Assembly (NCBI GenBank): GCA_031289585.1
Contig: JAITPF010000035.1
Span: 1 to 39,129 of the forward strand
DNA: 39,129 nucleotides
DNA from: Endomicrobium sp.
GTDB taxonomy: Bacteria > Elusimicrobiota > Endomicrobiia > Endomicrobiales > Endomicrobiaceae
Direction of reading: 5' to 3'
Part shown: positions 1-9,136 of the stretch, piece by piece
How positions within the stretch are numbered: the first letter of the stretch is position 1
How the letters are laid out: every line of letters starts with the position of its first letter
Made by a program: the position numbers and the translations under genes
Notes under the pieces: model-generated
What the model saw: only the letters and a program-made list of their open reading frames with translations
Database searches by the model: none
What the model was told of the DNA's origin: nothing

Positions 1-935
1 TTACGCATAAGGGCGACAATAGCGACCATTTTAGGTTTGCCGTTGTTTGTAAAGGGTTTCATAGAAAGCTTTTAAATTGCAATTGTTCTTAATGGCAACC
101 ATAGCGCACATAAAGAGCATTTTTTTGACAATAGGTCTGCCCAACGCGAGTTCTACGTCTTTTACAGGTTGCGCCACTATCGTTGGCATAAGGAGCAAAG
201 ACCTGCCTAAGGCGGCAATTTTTCTGCGATTGGCAATGCCTAATTCAGACCCCCCGCCCATACAAGCTAATAAAGTCATAGTAGTCTTTTGTCCAACAGA
301 CTTTACGGACTTTATAACTTTAGCTTTGTCTTTTAATTAATTCGGTCTTTGATTTCTTGTTCTATAAGTTCTAATTGTTTTTGCAAAGCTTTAATTATTT
401 CACAAACACAATGCTTTGCGGCTTTATCATTGAAATATTCTTTGCGGTTCCTTTTCTTTCTGAAACATTTCTTTGATTTCTTCGCGGTGGCTGATAAGTT
501 CTTGCAATTGATTGTTTTGTTGTTGATGTAATCTTAAAGTTTCTTGCATTTTGCTCCATAGACAGTAAGCATTTTAGCATCTATTCTATCAGTTTTGGCT
601 TTTTGACCGTAGCTTGAAACAAATTATCTAACTTTACGACCTTGCGCTCTATGAACGTTTAAGCCTTTAGAAACAAATGCATTAATAACATTTGTTGGTA
701 AGCCTATAAGGACTAACTGCTCAGCGGTTGCCTTAAAAGATTTAAGTAAAGAATTAATACCTTTTTTATCATTGCTTACAGTGCATACGTATTGTTCTTT
801 GTTTCATAAACGTCTAATTTGTCTTTAGATACGTCAATATCGATAAATTTAGCGTATATGCATCCTTCTTTGGGTATAAGCTTTTTGCTTTCAATTGCTC
901 ACTGCTGCAAACTTTGTTTGCCCATCTCCAACCTC
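1..935 (-). pseudogene. Decayed IS110-family transposase, 3' end beyond the left edge
   Basis: Read on the minus strand from an ATG at 925, the translation carries IS110 (DEDD) transposase hallmarks in order: IDVSKDKLDVYE near 805-840, VSNDKKGINSLLKSFKAT near 720-780, GRKVR then YGQKAKTDRIDAKML near 570-635, and the C-terminal stretches IANRRKIAAL, KKMLFMCAMVAIKNN and KPKMVAIVALMRK at the left edge. The reading frame is broken several times: a TGA after eight codons, a TAA/frame change near 780, a TAG inside the KTDRIDA block near 627, a frameshift near 470-500, and another near 35. It cannot encode an active enzyme. IS110 elements lack terminal inverted repeats, so the element's right border is not visible; it probably lies before 1100. 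Confidence 0.85.
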
Positions 936-1366
936 ATCAAGCTTTTACCTATTGGTCTTGGAGAGCATGATGTCTTCGGGCTTTTAGACCCATTTTGCTT
1001 CGCTCTTCCAACCCCTTTTACTCTTATTTATATTCTTTTTTTAAGAAATATTTTTGGACTTTTTGAGATTAAGAAGAATCTGTGAATAAAGAAGATTTGT
1101 ATTCTCTTTATTTTAATGGATTCCCGCATACGCGGGAATGACATGGCAAAAGAAAGAAAGATTGCCACGAAAAATACGAAAGGCTGTATTTTGCTCTCGC
1201 TGCCTTCGGCAGTGTACAACGACAACAAGACTTAACGATACAGTTTATTTCGCTCTCTCAAGACTAAATCTTATAAAGGTGAATTTAAGGTATGAAGTAA
1301 ATTACATTGAATTATGAAGGATGACATCAGCCTTTTCAAAATAAAAAATTTGATATAATAATTGCT
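936..1366. repeat. Intergenic block with palindromic repeats
   Basis: No gene seen in this 430-base stretch. It starts with the likely outer end of the IS110 remnant. It then holds a perfect palindrome at 1120-1139 (ATTCCCGC, four bases, GCGGGAAT) flanked by ATGG and GACATGG, the same unit seen at 3949, 12147, 22503 and 29975. A second small hairpin, CTGCC-TTC-GGCAG, sits at 1200-1212. A fragment of the GATTGCCACG repeat lies near 1170. All of these recur elsewhere in the window between genes. Confidence 0.7.
1351..1359 (+). promoter_or_regulatory. Extended -10 promoter, probably leaderless
   Basis: TGATATAAT is an extended -10 element (TGn plus consensus TATAAT at 1354-1359). It ends seven bases before the ATG at 1367, so transcription would start at or next to the start codon. 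There is no Shine-Dalgarno sequence. No good -35 is visible, which is usual for extended -10 promoters. Confidence 0.55.
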
Positions 1367-2032
1367 ATGAATGATTTATTGACTTTCGAAGAGATAAAAA
1401 ATAATGCTGAAATACAAACATATCTTGAATTTACTGATAAAGCATTTGCTCTTATAGGATACAAAGAGCATGGTATAGGTCACGCTTTGTATGCCTCTGA
1501 AATTGCTGAACGAATTTTAAAATATTTGGGGTATAGCAAAAGAGAACAAGAACTTGCTAAAATAGCAGCTTATATTCACGATGTGGGCAATATGATTTCT
1601 AAATATGAGCACGATCAAAGCAGTGCAATAATGTTTTTGAATGTTCTTAGCGCAGATAGATACAATGAAGAAGTTTTTGCAGTAGCAAATGCTGTAGGTT
1701 CTCATGAAGATAAGACTACAGATCCAGTGTCGTCGATTGCTGCTGTTCTTGTTCTTGGGGATAAAACAGATGTTCGCCGCGAAAGATTAAGAGCTGAAGA
1801 TTTGTACTATATCGATAAACATTCTCGTGTTATTGCTGCTTGTCAGAAACTTGATGTTATTGTAAATAAAGAAAAAATGATTATTGAATTACGAATAAAA
1901 ATTGACACTACAATATGTTCTGTTATGGATTATTTTGAAATATTTATGTCAAGAACAAATTATTGTAGAAGGGCAAGTAGTGTTTTAAACTGTAAATTTG
2001 AATTATATATTAATGAGGATAAGTTTCTATAA
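1367..2032 (+). CDS. HD-domain phosphohydrolase, paralogue 1
   Basis: A 221-residue protein with the HD superfamily metal ligands: H39 in GIGHA, the H71-D72 doublet in YIHDVGN, H113 in GSHED and D132 in LGDKTD. Such proteins bind divalent metal and hydrolyse phosphate esters or nucleotides; the substrate cannot be told from sequence. It is cytosolic, with no signal or membrane segment. The last ~35 residues (VMDYFEIFMSR, CRRAS, LNC, FELYIN) are nearly repeated in the paralogue at 4262-4945. The stop overlaps the tgt start by one base (TAATG), so the two are translationally coupled. The start follows an extended -10 element with no ribosome site. Confidence 0.8.
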   Translation: MNDLLTFEEIKNNAEIQTYLEFTDKAFALIGYKEHGIGHALYASEIAERILKYLGYSKREQELAKIAAYIHDVGNMISKYEHDQSSAIMFLNVLSADRYNEEVFAVANAVGSHEDKTTDPVSSIAAVLVLGDKTDVRRERLRAEDLYYIDKHSRVIAACQKLDVIVNKEKMIIELRIKIDTTICSVMDYFEIFMSRTNYCRRASSVLNCKFELYINEDKFL

Positions 2033-3162
2033 TGGAATGTGGTTCTTATCAGGTTATAAGGAAATCGTCTGAATGCAGGGCAAGACTTGGAAAGGTTTAT
2101 ACTACAAGAGGTGTTATTGACACTCCGATTTTTATGCCTGTAGGAACACAAGGCACAGTAAAAGGCGTTTCCAGCGAATTTCTGCATAGTTCTGGAGCAC
2201 AGATAATACTTGCAAATTCATATCATTTATATCTTCGTCCTGGAACTGAAGTAATAAAAAAGGCAGGTGGAATACAAAAATTTAATTCTTGGAATAAGCC
2301 GATGCTTACTGATTCTGGCGGGTTTCAGGTATTTAGTTTAAACGATATCAGAAAAATTAATGAAAATGGTACTGAGTTTCAATCCCATATAGACGGTTCA
2401 AAACATTTTTTTTCGCCGGAAAAATCTATACAAGTTCAAAAAGATATAGGGGCAGATATTGTAATGTGTTTTGATGAATGTACACCATACCCTACAGATT
2501 ATGAATATGCAAAAAATTCTATGGAATTAAGCCTTAGGTGGGCTAAAAGATGTAAAGAAGAATTTTATAAAGATGATTCATATAAAACCCAAGCTTTATT
2601 TGGTATTGTGCAAGGGTCCATATATAACGATTTAAGAATAAAAAGTGCGCAAGAGATGTTAAATATCGGTTTTGTAGGTTATGCAATAGGTGGTCTTTCT
2701 GTTGGTGAACCTAAAGAATATATGCATTTAGTTTTAGAAAATATATTGCCTTTACTTCCAGAAAACAAAGCCAGGTATCTTATGGGCGTAGGAATGCCTG
2801 AAGATTTATGGGAATGTGTTGAGCGTGGAATAGATATGTTTGACTGTGTTATACCTACTCGGAATGGACGCAATGGTCAAGTTTTTACAAGTTTTGGTAA
2901 AATTAATATAAGAAATGCGGAATTTAAGGAAGATTTTAGTCCATTAGATTCGGACTGTAATTGTCCTACTTGTACTGGGTATTCAAGAGCATATTTGAAT
3001 CATTTAGTAAGGGCGCAAGAGACTTTATATTTAAGCCTTTTATCTTTACATAATATATATTTTATGGTAAACTTGATGTCTAATATAAGAAAGTCATTGA
3101 GAAACGATATATTTCTTAAATCAAAACAAGAATTTTTTGAAAAATATTATTCAAGAAATTAA
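2032..3162 (+). CDS. tgt: tRNA-guanine transglycosylase (queuine/preQ1 exchange)
   Basis: This enzyme swaps guanine 34 in the anticodon of tRNAs with GUN anticodons for preQ1 on the way to queuosine. At 376 residues it has normal family length. It shows DSGGFQVFSL at 94-103 (D94, general acid region), GGLSVGE at 220-226, MGVGMPEDL at 251-259, the DMFDCVIPTRNGRNG block at 268-282 with the catalytic aspartate, and the zinc site C309, C311, C314 and H340. Its ATG overlaps the preceding stop. As in many bacteria it is followed directly by yajC. No queA is in the window. The assignment is secure. Confidence 0.97.
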   Translation: MECGSYQVIRKSSECRARLGKVYTTRGVIDTPIFMPVGTQGTVKGVSSEFLHSSGAQIILANSYHLYLRPGTEVIKKAGGIQKFNSWNKPMLTDSGGFQVFSLNDIRKINENGTEFQSHIDGSKHFFSPEKSIQVQKDIGADIVMCFDECTPYPTDYEYAKNSMELSLRWAKRCKEEFYKDDSYKTQALFGIVQGSIYNDLRIKSAQEMLNIGFVGYAIGGLSVGEPKEYMHLVLENILPLLPENKARYLMGVGMPEDLWECVERGIDMFDCVIPTRNGRNGQVFTSFGKINIRNAEFKEDFSPLDSDCNCPTCTGYSRAYLNHLVRAQETLYLSLLSLHNIYFMVNLMSNIRKSLRNDIFLKSKQEFFEKYYSRN

Positions 3163-3176
3163 AAATGAGGTTAAAA

Positions 3177-3566
3177 ATGGAAAAGTTTGTTAACTCGTTA
3201 GTAATTTTGGCAACGGCTAGTTTAGTACCATCTTTGGCGTTTGCACAATCGCCTTTAGGAGGATTGTCTTCTTTTGGTGGATTAATGCCGTTGATTCTTA
3301 TATTTGTTTTTTTCTATCTATTTTTATTAAGACCGCAGCAAAAAAAAGCAAAAGAACATCAAAATTTGTTAAACGCTTTGAAAAAGAATGATAGAATTAT
3401 TACTGCGGGTGGTTTGTATGCTACAGTAAGTTCTGTAACGGGGAATGTTGTTGAAGCAAAAATATCAGATGAAGTTTACGTTCAAATTGCAAAACAGTCA
3501 ATTTCTACTGTTATAACAAAAGAAGCTGAAGAAACAGCTAAAATACCTGAAATAGTTAAGAAATAA
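3177..3566 (+). CDS. yajC: Sec translocase auxiliary subunit YajC
   Basis: Small inner-membrane protein that joins SecDF to the SecYEG channel. Starting at 3177 it has 129 residues: a hydrophobic N-terminus ending in LAFAQ, a Gly/Pro-rich stretch, a strong membrane helix (LMPLILIFVFFYLFLL), then the family signature RPQQKKAKEHQ and the cytoplasmic domain KNDRIITAGGLYATVSSV. I chose 3177 over the in-frame ATG at 3165 because GAGG at 3167-3170 lies six bases before 3177. It follows tgt by 14 bases. The usual partner genes secD and secF come only after a 680-base repeat block and an HD gene, so the normal yajC-secD-secF string is split here. Confidence 0.93.
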   Translation: MEKFVNSLVILATASLVPSLAFAQSPLGGLSSFGGLMPLILIFVFFYLFLLRPQQKKAKEHQNLLNALKKNDRIITAGGLYATVSSVTGNVVEAKISDEVYVQIAKQSISTVITKEAEETAKIPEIVKK

Positions 3567-4249
3567 TAAGATTGCTACAGTCCTTCGAGCTTGGCAATGA
3601 CGAACAAGAGCGAAAGAAGAGATTGTCACATTGCTTCGCAATTTCGTAATGACAGACAGGACTAAAAGAAAAGATTGTCATAGGCTTTCGGGTTTTGTGA
3701 TGGCGACTAAGATCATAACTACCGTGTCATACCTGTGATAACGGGTCCGCCTTGTTGTAAGACCCCCGCGTACGCCGGGGCGGGAATGGCATAACGAAGT
3801 CAATGTGGACCTGTGGGAGTTTACACTCGAATGTCTTTAATCGGTGGTGGGAAAACGACACAGCAAAAGACATAAGTGAGAGACAAAAGAGTCTTGTCAT
3901 GCTCGCGAAAGCGGGCTCTAAGTTAAAAAATGACAACGGCAAATGTGGATTCCCGTTTTCACGGGAATGACACCTTAAAAGCAAGAACATATTTTTCAGT
4001 GTCATAGCCGAATGTCTTGTCGGGTATCCATGATTTAAAAAGTCTTAAAGTGGTGCCGAGTATCCAAGTTAAAAAGTGATGACAATAAACGTGGATTTCA
4101 GATGGAGGTTACCCTCAAATGCCTTAATTGAGGCAGGAATGATGCGGCAAAAAAATGGATTTTTGCTAGAGTTTATATTCAAATGTCTTAATCTCATTGC
4201 TTTTAGCGGTGCGCAATTGACGACATATTAGTATGAATAGCTCTAGCTA
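3567..4249. repeat. Repeat-packed spacer splitting yajC from secD
   Basis: No credible gene in 680 bases. The stretch is a patchwork of repeat units: GATTGTCAC / TTGCTTCGCAA pieces near 3570-3680; a GTCATACC...ACGGGT palindromic unit near 3727-3750; a G+C-rich imperfect hairpin near 3763-3785; a perfect ATTCCCGT-TTTC-ACGGGAAT palindrome at 3949-3968; and a composite unit at 4001-4095 that recurs at 22970-23065. The spacer breaks what is usually one operon, so the second half (HD-secD-secF and onward) needs its own promoter; I see none with convincing boxes. Confidence 0.7.
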
Positions 4250-4261
4250 ATGGCAAAAATG

Positions 4262-4945
4262 ATGGATAATAAAAATAAGTATTCAAATATAACTCTTGAA
4301 GACGTAAAAAAAAATCCAATAGTCGATGCATTTATTAAATCTGCTAACGATTATTTAGGAACTATTGGTTATACTGAACATGGTGTAAGACACGTAAGTT
4401 TGGTTGCATCTATAGCATCAAATGTTTTACTGCATCTTGATTATCCAAAAAGACTTCAAGAACTTGCCGGAATTGCAGGATATGTACACGATATAGGAAA
4501 TGTTATAAATAGGAATGATCATGGGCGGTCTGCAGCTCTTATGGTTATGAGATTGCTAAAAGATATGGGTACTACGCCAGAGGAAACATCGTTAATAATT
4601 TCAGCTGTTGGAAACCATGAAGAAGAAGTAGGAGATCCTGTAAATCCTGTAGCGGCTGCTTTAATTTTGGCTGATAAATCTGACGTGCATAAAACAAGAG
4701 TAAGAAATCCTGATATTTCAAAATATGATATACATGATAGGGTAAACTATGCTGTGGAAAAATCTTTCTTAAAAGTTCTTAAAGATAAAAAAATCATATC
4801 ACTTCAGCTTACCGTTAATACGCAAATATCAAAAGTGATGGAATACTTTGAAATATTTATGTCAAGAATGCTTATGTGCAGAAGAGCCGCAAGTTTTCTA
4901 AATTGTGCTTTTGAATTGATAATAAATGAAAGGAAATTACTCTAA
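4262..4945 (+). CDS. HD-domain phosphohydrolase, paralogue 2
   Basis: Paralogue of the protein at 1367-2032, with the same ligands in order: GVRH, the HD doublet in YVHDIGN, NHEEE, and D in LADKSDV. The C-terminal block is also the same (VMEYFEIFMSR, CRRAAS, LNCAFEL). Length is 227 residues from the ATG at 4262; in-frame ATGs at 4250 and 4259 are possible. I prefer 4262 because it matches the paralogue's N-terminus best; none of the three has a Shine-Dalgarno sequence. The stop overlaps secD by one base (TAATG), the same junction its paralogue makes with tgt. The substrate is unknown. Confidence 0.8.
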   Translation: MDNKNKYSNITLEDVKKNPIVDAFIKSANDYLGTIGYTEHGVRHVSLVASIASNVLLHLDYPKRLQELAGIAGYVHDIGNVINRNDHGRSAALMVMRLLKDMGTTPEETSLIISAVGNHEEEVGDPVNPVAAALILADKSDVHKTRVRNPDISKYDIHDRVNYAVEKSFLKVLKDKKIISLQLTVNTQISKVMEYFEIFMSRMLMCRRAASFLNCAFELIINERKLL

Positions 4946-6372
4946 TGAGCAAAATTAACTGGAAGTTGTGGATTACTGTTGTATTATTAGTTTTTTCAAT
5001 TTGGGCATTATGTCCATCTTTTAAGTGGTTGTTGATGTCTAACGATAAAAGGGAACAAGCAGAGAGAGAAAAGAATTCTATTTTAAGCAAAGTTTTAAAA
5101 TTAGGTTTAGATCTAAAAGGTGGGACACATCTTCTTTTAGAAGTTGATACGTCAAAATTAGCTGAAAATGTAAAAATTAAAGATGCAGTTGATAGAGCTA
5201 GTGAAATTATCAGGAACAGAATTGACCAATTTGGTGTAACAGAACCAATGATTGCAAAACAGGGAGATAAGTGGATAGTAATACAGCTTCCAGGTATTAA
5301 AGACCCTAAGGCTGCAAAAGATTTAATAGGTAAAACTGCGCTGCTTGAATTTAGAATAGTAAACACAAGTAAAGAAGCAAATCAAGTCCTTGATTTGCTA
5401 AATGAAAAAAAGATAACACCTGCAGAATACAGGGAAAATTCATCAGCATATCCGGAAATAGAAGCCATTATGCCAGAAGGTGCGTCAGTTTTTGAAAGCA
5501 AAGAAGATACAAGATATTACGTTTTAGATAAAACTCTTTTAACAGGAGCTGCTCTTACAAATGCAAAAGTTGAGTTTGGCGGACAGTTTGGACAGCCTAT
5601 AGTTTCAATAGAATTTAACAAAGATGGCGGAAGAATTTTTGCAGATATTACTGAAAGAAACAGAGAAAGAAATTTGGCTATAGTTCTTGATGGTATAGTA
5701 CAATCTGCTCCTGTAATTCGTGCAAGAATTCCTGATGGAAGGGCAATTATTGAGGGGAGCTTTAGTTCTGAAGATGCAAGACTTCTTGCAACCGTATTAA
5801 GAGCAGGTGCTCTTCCGTCTCCCGTTAAAGTAATAGAAGAAAGAACAGTTGGTCCATCACTTGGAGATGATTCAATAAAGAAAGGTTTTATGTCGTCTCT
5901 TATAGGAGTTTTAGTAGTTTTTCTTTTTATGCTTATATATTATCGTTCTTCTGGGTTAATTGCAGACATAGCGCTTGCTTTAAATTTAATCGTACTTATA
6001 GCTGTAATGGCACATTTTCAGTTTACTCTTACACTTCCAGGAGTGGCAGGTATAGCTCTAACGCTTGCTATGGCTGTTGATGCAAATGTGCTTATTTTAG
6101 AAAGGATAAGGGAAGAGCTTGCCACTGGAAAAACTGCAAGAGTCGCAGTGGATGCCGGTTATCAAAAAGTTTTTTGGACTATTTTTGATGCAAATCTTAC
6201 AACTCTTATAGCTGCTATTTTTTTGTTTCAATTTGGAACGGGTCCTATAAAAGGTTTTGCAGTTACTCTTTCAATAGGTCTTATTGTAAGTATGTTTACT
6301 GCTATAACAGTAACAAAACTTATATATGAGTTTTTGTTTAGAGAAAATCTTTTATTAAAGATAAAAATATAA
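4945..6372 (+). CDS. secD: Protein translocase subunit SecD
   Basis: Inner-membrane, proton-driven component that helps pull exported proteins through SecYEG. The 475 residues show an N-terminal membrane helix (about 9-29), the LGLDLKGGTHLLLEVD motif near 53-68, the large periplasmic domain, and a C-terminal block of about five helices with AGIALTLAMAVDANVLILERIREE, the conserved RND-like motif. Length is within the short SecD range. It overlaps the HD gene upstream by one base and is followed 12 bases later by secF, with which it functions as a pair. Confidence 0.97.
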   Translation: MSKINWKLWITVVLLVFSIWALCPSFKWLLMSNDKREQAEREKNSILSKVLKLGLDLKGGTHLLLEVDTSKLAENVKIKDAVDRASEIIRNRIDQFGVTEPMIAKQGDKWIVIQLPGIKDPKAAKDLIGKTALLEFRIVNTSKEANQVLDLLNEKKITPAEYRENSSAYPEIEAIMPEGASVFESKEDTRYYVLDKTLLTGAALTNAKVEFGGQFGQPIVSIEFNKDGGRIFADITERNRERNLAIVLDGIVQSAPVIRARIPDGRAIIEGSFSSEDARLLATVLRAGALPSPVKVIEERTVGPSLGDDSIKKGFMSSLIGVLVVFLFMLIYYRSSGLIADIALALNLIVLIAVMAHFQFTLTLPGVAGIALTLAMAVDANVLILERIREELATGKTARVAVDAGYQKVFWTIFDANLTTLIAAIFLFQFGTGPIKGFAVTLSIGLIVSMFTAITVTKLIYEFLFRENLLLKIKI

Positions 6373-6384
6373 TCGGAGGTTAAA

Positions 6385-7317
6385 GTGCAATTTTTTAAAT
6401 CTACAAATATAGACTTTATCAAAAACCGCTATAAATTTTTTACAATTTCGGGATTGTTATTGTTGATGACTGTGTGTGTGCTAATTTATAGAGGTGGACC
6501 TAATTATGGTATTGATTTTACCGGCGGTGTTCTTATGCGTATTTCTTTTCAAGATAAAGTTGAATTGCAAGATGTTCGCACCGCTGTGGAAGAAAGCGGA
6601 ATAAATTCTTTTGAACTTCAGAGTTCAGATAATCTCATTATGATAAGAGCAAAGAAGAATCTTGAATCTCAAGAAGAATTTGAAAAGTCAGTTCAAAATT
6701 CAATGCAGTTAAAATTTCCTGATAATCCAATGAAAATTGAAGGAATTGAATATGTAGGTCCTACTGTTGGAGAGTACCTTTCCAAGCAAGCAGTCTATGC
6801 GTTTTTGTTTGCATTTTTAGGTATGATTGTCTATGTTGCTTTTAGATTTAAATCAAGTTTGTGGGGCATTGTGTCTGTTATAGGAATTGCCCACGATGTT
6901 ATTATAGCTTTTGGTTTTGTCGTTCTCGTAGGTAAAGAAATTAATATAACGATCATTGCTGCTCTCCTTACAGTTGCAGGTTATTCAATTAACGATACAA
7001 TAGTTTTGTTTGATAGAATAAAAGAAAATTTAAGACTTGTTGCAAAGCAAGATTTTGCAACTGTAATTAATAAAAGTATAAATGGAGTTCTTCTTAGAAC
7101 TGTTGTTACTGCTATAACTGTATTTATTGTAGCGTGTTCGCTGTTTTTCTTTGGAGGTGAAGTTATACATACTTTTGCATATATAATGGTTATAGGTACA
7201 GTGCTTGGAGTGTTTTCTACAATATTCATTTGTACTCCACTTGTTTATGAATGGGAAACAAGAAGAAATAGACGTTTAAAGACTGCTATAAAACAAGGTG
7301 TTGTACGTACAAGGTAA
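6385..7317 (+). CDS. secF: Protein translocase subunit SecF
   Basis: Partner of SecD in the inner membrane. The 310 residues include an N-terminal helix, YGIDFTGGVLMRISF near 42-56, a small periplasmic domain, then five helices with AGYSINDTIVLFDRIKENLR, the SecF signature. The start is GTG at 6385, set by a strong GGAGG at 6375-6379 five bases before it. The stop overlaps the next gene by one base (TAATG at 7315-7319), so a third consecutive TAATG-type coupling occurs in this segment. Confidence 0.97.
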   Translation: MQFFKSTNIDFIKNRYKFFTISGLLLLMTVCVLIYRGGPNYGIDFTGGVLMRISFQDKVELQDVRTAVEESGINSFELQSSDNLIMIRAKKNLESQEEFEKSVQNSMQLKFPDNPMKIEGIEYVGPTVGEYLSKQAVYAFLFAFLGMIVYVAFRFKSSLWGIVSVIGIAHDVIIAFGFVVLVGKEINITIIAALLTVAGYSINDTIVLFDRIKENLRLVAKQDFATVINKSINGVLLRTVVTAITVFIVACSLFFFGGEVIHTFAYIMVIGTVLGVFSTIFICTPLVYEWETRRNRRLKTAIKQGVVRTR

Positions 7318-7889
7318 TGCGAAAAATAAAAAATTTTAAGGTAAACTTACGCATAAAAGAAATTTTGCGTGTAATCAAGAAACTTACAAATACCGTTGAA
7401 CTATCTGTAGAGCTTGAAGAAGCAGTTCAACGGTGTTGTTGTTTTTATTCTCAATTTTTAGCTCCATCTGTAATTTATGAAACTTTTTCAAAAGAAACTC
7501 TACCTTTTGTGTATGAAAAAGACGTTCCAACAGAATGGCTTGCTGGAAGTGTCTTTTTTATAACTATAGGAAATACTCATTATAAAGAATATAAGAAAAA
7601 TGAAGAAGCTTTTGGTGAATATACTGGAAAGATTGTTTCTGCAATAGCTGTTGATGCTTTGGAACAATCAAAAAATTTTATACAAAGACTTATTTCAAAT
7701 GAAGCACAGGAAGAAAGTTGTGAAATTTCAAGAAGTATCGACATTCCGCAACATTTATACGAATTAGCTGCAAAAACTATTGCTGTTGATAAAATAGGCA
7801 TAAGAATAGAGTCCGAAAACTTAACTCCCCTATATTCAACATGCGGATTGTTTTATTGGATACCATCTAAGAAAAAATCAAAAAGATGA
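7317..7889 (+). CDS. Stand-alone protein resembling the MetH reactivation domain
   Basis: A 190-residue soluble protein. Its layout resembles the activation (SAM-binding) region of B12-dependent methionine synthase: N-terminal helices (IKEILRVIKKL, ELEEAVQRCC), a P-S-V-I-Y strand, GSVFFITIGNTHYKEYKK near 77-94, a helix SAIAVDALEQ, then a C-terminal DKIGIRIESENLTPLYSTCGLFYWI. In true MetH the tyrosine/glycine-rich SAM site (SPGY.DWPL) precedes the last helix; here it reads SRSIDIPQHL, so SAM binding may be lost. Similarity is judged by pattern only, so the call is moderate. It is sandwiched between secF (1-base overlap) and kdtA (4-base ATGA overlap). Confidence 0.5.
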   Translation: MRKIKNFKVNLRIKEILRVIKKLTNTVELSVELEEAVQRCCCFYSQFLAPSVIYETFSKETLPFVYEKDVPTEWLAGSVFFITIGNTHYKEYKKNEEAFGEYTGKIVSAIAVDALEQSKNFIQRLISNEAQEESCEISRSIDIPQHLYELAAKTIAVDKIGIRIESENLTPLYSTCGLFYWIPSKKKSKR

Positions 7890-9136
7890 TAAAATTTTTC
7901 CTTATACTATACAACGTTCTCTTTGCCCTATCATTACCTTTCATTGTATTTATTGTTCTTTTTAGCAGTAAGTATAGAAAAGAATTATTTTATAAATTAC
8001 ACGAACGTTTTGCAATTTACAATTCATTAAGTAAAAATACCAAAAAAACTCTTTGGATACACTGTGCTTCTCTTGGTGAAGTGCGTGCTGTAGATCCTAT
8101 CTTAGATGAACTTAAAGATAAATATTTTATTGTTTTAACGTCAATTACAAAAAGTGGTAGAGAATATGCGCAAAAATTACAAAAAGCAGATTTTGTTGCT
8201 TTACTTCCTTTAGATATTTATCCTGTTATGTGTAAAGCTTTTGATATTATTAAACCGGATATGCTTATACTTGTCGAAACTGAACTTTGGGCGACTATGC
8301 TTTATACAGCAGCGTATAAGAATGTAAAAATTATTACAATTAACGGAAGAATGTCTGCTAAATCGTTTAGAACATATAAAAAGTTAAAATTTTTCTGGAA
8401 TAAATTTACGAGATTAATTAATGTTGTTATTGCAAGAAACAAGGACGATGCTGCTAGGTTTATATTTTTGACTGATGGAAAAAGCAAAGTCATCGTTTCT
8501 GGAAATATAAAATATGACAGAAAATTTATGTTAACTTTAAAAAGAGAGGAATTCTTTTTAAATAAGGAAGATTTTGTTTTTACAGCAGGTAGTACAAGGG
8601 AAGGGGAAGAAGAAATTATTGCAGATGTATATAATAAAATAAGTTGTGGTTATAGTAATGTTAAATTTTTCCTTGCCCCAAGACATATTTCAAGAATAAG
8701 TAATATAATAAAAATTCTTGAAGACAAACATATTAAATATTCATTATTTTCTAGCTGTGATTTTAAAAATAAATTTGTTTTAGTTGATATTTTTGGAAAA
8801 CTTCAAAGCATATATTCGGTATCAGATATATGTTATGTTGGAGGATCGATTGTAAAGAAAGGTGGACAAAATCCCATAGAACCTGCATCTTATGGCAAAC
8901 CTGTTTTATTTGGTAAAAATATGGATAACTTTAAAACTGAATCTGAAATTCTTGTAAAATATGGGGGCGCTTTAATTGTTGAAGATGTCAATGATTTAAC
9001 TGAAAAGCTAGAAAATTTTATAAATGATAAAGTTTTTCTTAAAGACGTAGGACAAAATGCTTTAAAAGTTGTTGCATCACAAAAAGGTGCGTTAGCTTTT
9101 ACAATAGAAAAGATAAAAGAGAGTTTGGATGCGTAG
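7886..9136 (+). CDS. waaA: 3-deoxy-D-manno-octulosonic acid (Kdo) transferase
   Basis: KdtA/WaaA, a membrane-associated GT-B glycosyltransferase that adds Kdo to the lipid A precursor at the cytoplasmic face. Length (416) is typical. There is one N-terminal membrane anchor (4-26), then WIHCASLGEVRA with the catalytic glutamate E65, VETELWATML, INGRMSAKSF, the nucleotide-sugar side FTAGSTREGEEE, LAPRHISR, and the family signature CYVGGSIVKKGGQNPIEPASYGKPVLFG. It overlaps the preceding gene by 4 bases and the next by 8. It implies a Gram-negative outer membrane. Confidence 0.97.
   Translation: MIKFFLILYNVLFALSLPFIVFIVLFSSKYRKELFYKLHERFAIYNSLSKNTKKTLWIHCASLGEVRAVDPILDELKDKYFIVLTSITKSGREYAQKLQKADFVALLPLDIYPVMCKAFDIIKPDMLILVETELWATMLYTAAYKNVKIITINGRMSAKSFRTYKKLKFFWNKFTRLINVVIARNKDDAARFIFLTDGKSKVIVSGNIKYDRKFMLTLKREEFFLNKEDFVFTAGSTREGEEEIIADVYNKISCGYSNVKFFLAPRHISRISNIIKILEDKHIKYSLFSSCDFKNKFVLVDIFGKLQSIYSVSDICYVGGSIVKKGGQNPIEPASYGKPVLFGKNMDNFKTESEILVKYGGALIVEDVNDLTEKLENFINDKVFLKDVGQNALKVVASQKGALAFTIEKIKESLDA

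Noticed and set aside
3727-4005. 92-codon minus-strand frame
   Set aside because: Made of repeat palindromes (reads RHSRENGNPH, typical of the GGATTCCCG unit); not a gene.
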